Part shown: positions 49,221 to 52,790 of the stretch, piece after piece
Position numbering within the stretch: position 1 is the first letter of the stretch
How the letters are laid out: each line of letters opens with the position of its first letter
Assembly (NCBI GenBank): GCA_014804775.1
Contig: JAAUZB010000059.1
Coordinates: 10,277-63,066, forward strand
Direction: 5' to 3'
DNA from: Roseburia sp.
GTDB taxonomy: Bacteria; Bacillota; Clostridia; Lachnospirales; Lachnospiraceae
DNA length: 52,790 bases
Notes under the pieces: generated by a model
The model's input: only the letters and a program-made list of their open reading frames with translations
Told to the model about the DNA's origin: nothing
Databases searched by the model: none
Program-made: the position numbers and the translations under genes

Positions 49221-49958
49221 CTAGCACCGTACTCTGGAAGCATACATCTTCCGCCCAATATTTTTCAATTTGTTCTCATCTCTTTCTAGCTCGCTCAGAG
49301 CATGTGCATCCAATCCAGTAACCGTCTTATTATTGGGAAGAAGCAAATTCCAAAATTCTGTTCTAAAATAGTTCTTTTGCTCCAAAGATGAAAGATTTCT
49401 CTCCAATACAATCCCTTTCGCAGCTGCACTCTCAATTACCGCTCGGCTTAATGTCGTACATTCCTCATTCCATCCCGTTACTCTCCTAAAGGATCTGTCC
49501 GGATGAGCTATCACTGAAAAAAATCCAGTTTCGATTGCTTGATGAATAGCAGTCATGCAACCTCGATGTTCTACTTCATTTTTATTTTTCAACAAAAAAC
49601 TGTATTGTCCCGGCTTTTCTTCATAGAAATGCTGTCCAACCATTAAAATATCTAAATGCTGGCAAGCTGCCAACTCCTCATAATAAGATTGAAAACTCGG
49701 TAAGTACTCTATTTCTAATCCAATTTTCACATCAATCTGTCCCTGATACCGCATCTTCAGTTCCTGGAGCGTGGAAATATATTCCGGCAGTTGCTCATAT
49801 TGCATCCGATTTCCAAAACAATTTCCTGGAAAAGGAGCATGATCTGTAAATGTTATACTGTTCGCATGCAATTGAAGTGCACGCTTTATATACAACTCAT
49901 CCGAAATATTTTCCGCATGATTACACCTATATGTATGTACGTGAAACAGATTTAACAA
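49221..49958 (-). CDS. PHP-domain phosphoesterase (histidinol-phosphatase-like)
   Basis: A 245-aa PHP-fold enzyme with a full set of metal ligands: HVHTYRCNHA at residues 6-15, TFTDHAPFPG near 38, the Glu in GLEIEYLP near 80, MVGQHFYEE near 104, VIAHPDRSF near 144, and GLDAHALSE near 210. These domains hydrolyse phosphate mono- or diesters with three metals. The best start is TTG at 49958 with GGGGGGAG upstream. The start is two bases after the zeta-type kinase stop, so the two are co-translated. The substrate is unknown. Confidence 0.78.
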   Translation of the reverse strand: MLNLFHVHTYRCNHAENISDELYIKRALQLHANSITFTDHAPFPGNCFGNRMQYEQLPEYISTLQELKMRYQGQIDVKIGLEIEYLPSFQSYYEELAACQHLDILMVGQHFYEEKPGQYSFLLKNKNEVEHRGCMTAIHQAIETGFFSVIAHPDRSFRRVTGWNEECTTLSRAVIESAAAKGIVLERNLSSLEQKNYFRTEFWNLLLPNNKTVTGLDAHALSELERDENKLKNIGRKMYASRVRC

Positions 49959-49960
49959 TT

Positions 49961-50773
49961 TTATCTCCCCCCTCTCCTCCGATGAAAAGTTGTTTGTTCT
50001 CCTTCGTTTGAAACAGTTTGTGCCAAGTTGGCACAAACTAATACTTCTCCTTCATATTGCCTTTTGTATTCCTCATATTTAGAATTCCATTCCTGCAAAT
50101 TTAATTGACACGACAGTACAGTCTCTGCTGTCTCTCCCTCTTTATTTGATAAATTGCTCCAAAGAATTTCATTATCCCGATTTAGAATCACAATTCTATC
50201 CATACATCCACTATGTTCAATAGCTCTGAGGTTTTCTGGTAACAAATTTACAATACTACTGTATTTTTCGATTCCAACTGTCCTCGGAATTGAATGTTGA
50301 AGCTCTCTCATCAGTTTTAATCGCTTCAATGTTGACTCCCACGCATTACATGCATTACATGCAATAACGTACAGTTCTGTTGTATACCCTTTCGTTCTTA
50401 GTTCAGTCGCTGTATTAATCGGAACGCTTGCATCTCTTAAAGTCCCCTCTATCAGAAGATTATAACCCTCATCGCTTAAACGTGATATTATATCTTCCAC
50501 CATGCGGTTTACAAACGGCTGCGTTTTTTCTACCATCTCATCCTCACACATCTCTGTATAGGCAGGATGATATTTTCGGTATTGATCACCATCTATTTTA
50601 ATATAATCATAAAAGCTTTCTTCCATATTATAAAAAGTAGATTTTCCGGCTCCCGGCTGCCCTCCCAAAAAAATCACCGCATGATTCTTCTTTTTTGCCT
50701 TTATATCACGTAATGTTGCTAATACGTTTTCAAGAATCTTATCGTAATCTTCCTGTTTTAACGAAACATTCAC
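49961..50773 (-). CDS. Zeta-toxin family kinase with Arg-rich tail
   Basis: A 270-aa P-loop kinase like zeta/PezT. Walker A is FLGGQPGAGKSTF near residue 36, then YIKIDGDQYRKYHP near residue 62 with the catalytic Asp, and LLIEGTLRDAS near residue 105. Zeta toxins phosphorylate UDP-N-acetylglucosamine and block wall synthesis. No epsilon or PezA antitoxin is adjacent. The start is taken as GTG at 50773, 8 bases after GGAG, because the -10 of the promoter lies too close to the ATG at 50791. The C-terminus contains the palindrome-encoded CANLAQTV and ends FHRRRGGR. Confidence 0.78.
   Translation of the reverse strand: MNVSLKQEDYDKILENVLATLRDIKAKKKNHAVIFLGGQPGAGKSTFYNMEESFYDYIKIDGDQYRKYHPAYTEMCEDEMVEKTQPFVNRMVEDIISRLSDEGYNLLIEGTLRDASVPINTATELRTKGYTTELYVIACNACNAWESTLKRLKLMRELQHSIPRTVGIEKYSSIVNLLPENLRAIEHSGCMDRIVILNRDNEILWSNLSNKEGETAETVLSCQLNLQEWNSKYEEYKRQYEGEVLVCANLAQTVSNEGEQTTFHRRRGGR
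50015..50039. promoter_or_regulatory. Palindrome TTGTGCCAA-N-TTGGCACAA, copy 7
   Basis: Perfect 12-bp arms (AGTTTGTGCCAA) around one base. It is inside the 3' end of the zeta-type kinase gene and 57 bases before the PHP start. Confidence 0.85.
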
Positions 50774-50795
50774 TTTATTTTCTCCAATCATATGT

Positions 50796-50824
50796 ATTAT
50801 ACTTTATCTCCACATATAAAACAA
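50796..50824 (-). promoter_or_regulatory. Promoter of the zeta/PHP operon
   Basis: TATAAT (50801-50796) on the minus strand with TTGTTT 17 bases upstream. The -35 lies within the terminator of the primase-like gene. Confidence 0.6.
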
Positions 50825-50846
50825 GGCTCCCAACGAAGCCTTGTTT
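50818..50846 (-). terminator. Terminator of the primase-like gene
   Basis: AACAAGGCT and AGCCTTGTT form a 9-bp stem with an eight-base loop and TTTTAT after it on the minus strand, four bases beyond the stop region. Confidence 0.85.
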
Positions 50847-50850
50847 CATA

Positions 50851-52790
50851 TCATCGGCTGTATCTGCGAGGAGGTACGGTCACTACCTGCTCTTGCTTTT
50901 CATCGGGAAATTTATATTCACCATGCATATCAAATCCCTTTTCTTTTGCAGCCGAAATAAAATCTCTTATCTGCTGTGCAGCCTTTCGGTCCTCTTTTAA
51001 CTCAGGATAGTATTCAAGCATTGATAAATCTATTGAGTTCCCACTGGATAAAGGAATTGTTACTGCCTCTTCATCCATGCTTTTCATAACAAAATTAATC
51101 CCGCCAATTAATGACTGCTTATGCTCTGGAATTGCCTCATAGACATTCAATGCCTCTGCAGCTGTCATAATACCGCTATGTGTTTCTCCCAGCGTTGGGA
51201 ATTCGCTACATTCATTTACTTCAAACGAATAACATACACTATCTTCCTTATGCTCCGCTACAGTCACCGTCTCATCTAAAAATTTTTTTGCATCTGAAGG
51301 TGAAAACTGTTCAGTCGTCTTCCCATGCCATAATCTCTCAACATCTCCATTCGAATTTGCGGCATATCGCCGCGGATCTCTGTCCCCACCTTCGCTTTCC
51401 ACTATCAGATTTTCCAAAAAGTCTTGAAGTTGTGCAAATGAGCCAAACTCTCTTTTTTCATTTTTATTCCTATCCGAAACCCAAACTGTACGCTGTGCAC
51501 AATATTCCATCAGTGACCACCCTGCATTTTTCATCTTTGGACCAATATGTTTTAAAATATTAATTCGTTCTGTCCGCAGACTTGCGACATCCTCCTGTGA
51601 CCACATCGTCATTGCTTTATATTCCAGATTATTATAAGAAGTCGGCACAACTCCTTTCAAATCCGCAATCCGTTTATTCGCTGCGTCTCTGGTTGAAAAC
51701 GTATCACCCGTCAAAGGCTGTAACTCTCCATAAGCATTGATATATACAATGCGATGATAATCTTCAATGCTATCTACTGCAACCGGAAGCTCGGTTGCTC
51801 CTCCTGATTCTCTCTTCTGTCCTGGATTAATGTGCTTCAGATCATCTATCAGTCCATAAACTTCAAGCAGCTCTTCCGGACCAATCATCACTTTTACACT
51901 CTCCATATATGTCTGCAGATCATCAATATATTTCTGTGCGTTCTGTTGCAGTATTTTCCCATTTACATTCTCAGTAGTACGACCGATCATTTCTAACTGA
52001 TCATAAAAATCATTAAGCTTATTAGCCAGCATTTGTATATAAAGCAATGCTTCATTCCAGTCTTTTCCTGTCGGCGGGACTTCTACTGATACCGAAAATC
52101 CTCTTTCCTCATATTTTTCTTTCAATCCCAGGATTTCTCTTTCCGGATGCTGCGGGTCCTCCCCATAAACTGCTTTTCTCCCTGCATAATCATTGTCCAG
52201 ACAAAATGAAATACTTTTCACATGTGAATAGTCTCTTAAAAACTGCTCTAACGGATTATCCGCGGTCATCCCCAGAACCAGTTTATTTGATGTATAATCT
52301 CCTGTCATATCCATGTAGGACATGCAGTCTATCACCGCCTCAAATACTTTTAGTTCGCTGCTATCCTTGTTTACAATGTTCACACCATAGTTTTTGTCAT
52401 TATACTCAACATCACCCTGAAATTTTCTCCCTTTGAAGTCAGCTGTTCCACGCAATCCTGCGTATCGAATGTTCCCTTCCGGATCATAACCGCAATAAAC
52501 AATGTTATGATGCACCGCATCTTCATAGATCAGTTTTCTATGTACAAATTCATTCACAATTTCCGGTGATAATCCTCTGGATTTAATGAGGTATGCGTAT
52601 AGCCGCCTGAAATTATCATTTTTTCGTGGAAGAACCATGATATGTTCCTCTAAATCATTTTTCTTTTGCGGCTGTACATAGATATCCTCTATTGCCTCCC
52701 CTTTAAATTCGAGGAGCTGCTGAATCGCTTCCGGTACCGAGGATGCATTCCCAAATTCAAGCAGGAAATCAATCTGAGAACCATTTGTAA
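50851..52790 (-). CDS. Toprim/DUF3991 primase-like protein, C-terminal part (cut by window edge)
   Basis: The frame is open to the right edge, so the visible part is at least 646 codons and the N-terminus (probably a CHC2-type zinc domain) is outside; ATG at 52638 is internal. Near residue 90 of the visible part, HNIVYCGYDPEGNIRYAGLRG matches DUF3991, then a Toprim region follows with KVFEAVIDCMSYM and SISFCLDNDYAGRKA. The C-terminal half is helical with a beta segment and ends VTVPPRRYSR. Such proteins make primers on transferred DNA in conjugative elements. It ends at a clear terminator. Confidence 0.78.
   Translation of the reverse strand, partial: TNGSQIDFLLEFGNASSVPEAIQQLLEFKGEAIEDIYVQPQKKNDLEEHIMVLPRKNDNFRRLYAYLIKSRGLSPEIVNEFVHRKLIYEDAVHHNIVYCGYDPEGNIRYAGLRGTADFKGRKFQGDVEYNDKNYGVNIVNKDSSELKVFEAVIDCMSYMDMTGDYTSNKLVLGMTADNPLEQFLRDYSHVKSISFCLDNDYAGRKAVYGEDPQHPEREILGLKEKYEERGFSVSVEVPPTGKDWNEALLYIQMLANKLNDFYDQLEMIGRTTENVNGKILQQNAQKYIDDLQTYMESVKVMIGPEELLEVYGLIDDLKHINPGQKRESGGATELPVAVDSIEDYHRIVYINAYGELQPLTGDTFSTRDAANKRIADLKGVVPTSYNNLEYKAMTMWSQEDVASLRTERINILKHIGPKMKNAGWSLMEYCAQRTVWVSDRNKNEKREFGSFAQLQDFLENLIVESEGGDRDPRRYAANSNGDVERLWHGKTTEQFSPSDAKKFLDETVTVAEHKEDSVCYSFEVNECSEFPTLGETHSGIMTAAEALNVYEAIPEHKQSLIGGINFVMKSMDEEAVTIPLSSGNSIDLSMLEYYPELKEDRKAAQQIRDFISAAKEKGFDMHGEYKFPDEKQEQVVTVPPRRYSR

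Noticed and set aside
33604-50039. Sigma-54 promoters at TTGGCAC sites
   Set aside because: The TGGCAC half is present but no TTGC follows at the needed spacing; the sites are symmetric palindromes.

Overview
The window looks like chromosome of a low-to-moderate GC anaerobic Firmicute, most likely a gut Lachnospiraceae-type Clostridium relative. The support is a feoA-feoB iron uptake pair, a complete [FeFe]-hydrogenase maturation operon (TM1266-type regulator, hydE, hydG, hydF), a CotJC-like manganese catalase, AGGAGG-type ribosome sites and near-consensus TTGACA/TATAAT promoters. No rRNA, tRNA or CRISPR array was seen. The organism is inferred from gene content, not from a database match.

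Layout. About 1-8.3 kb is ordinary chromosome: feoB (cut by the window edge), feoA, a DUF2085 membrane protein pair, a ParE-type toxin-antitoxin, the hyd operon behind a long structured leader, a short CotJC-like gene and a small hypothetical. About 8.3-10.5 kb is a compact four-gene minus-strand operon ending in an orphan type I-C cas7, driven by a consensus promoter with a palindromic operator in its spacer. From about 10.6 kb to the right edge nearly everything is on the minus strand and forms one large conjugative element (integrative element or plasmid-derived; no integrase or end is in view).

The element, read right to left (direction of transcription): a Toprim primase-like protein (cut by the window edge), a zeta-type kinase and a PHP phosphoesterase; a non-coding region with 36-bp tandem repeats and GC-rich hairpins (candidate oriT); a 379-aa protein, MobC-like protein and MOBP relaxase; VirB11-like ATPase, an ATPase-less VirB4 relative, VirB4, and an NlpC/P60 wall hydrolase; a PcfB-like protein, the VirD4/PcfC coupling protein, a VirB2-like subunit, a VirB6-like channel protein and a PrgI/VirB3-like membrane protein; a block of coiled-coil, SSB, DUF5688 and topoisomerase III genes; an XRE regulator; a HAD nucleotidase-like protein; and a Tad/Flp-like pilus locus (prepilins, CpaF/TadA ATPase, TadB/TadC fusion, more prepilins, pseudopilins, SH3 lipoprotein, InlB-repeat surface protein). 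A type I toxin/antisense RNA module and an XRE gene sit inside the left part.

How it fits together: relaxase, MobC, coupling protein and topoisomerase/SSB/primase would process and protect the DNA; VirB4/VirB6/VirB2-like/NlpC proteins would form the channel; the Tad-like pilus and InlB/SH3 surface proteins could bring cells together. Three signals suggest shared control or sorting: seven copies of a TTGTGCCAA-N-TTGGCACAA palindrome, three copies of a 20-bp box fused to a -10 element, and an Arg-rich C-terminal tail on several unrelated cargo-like proteins.
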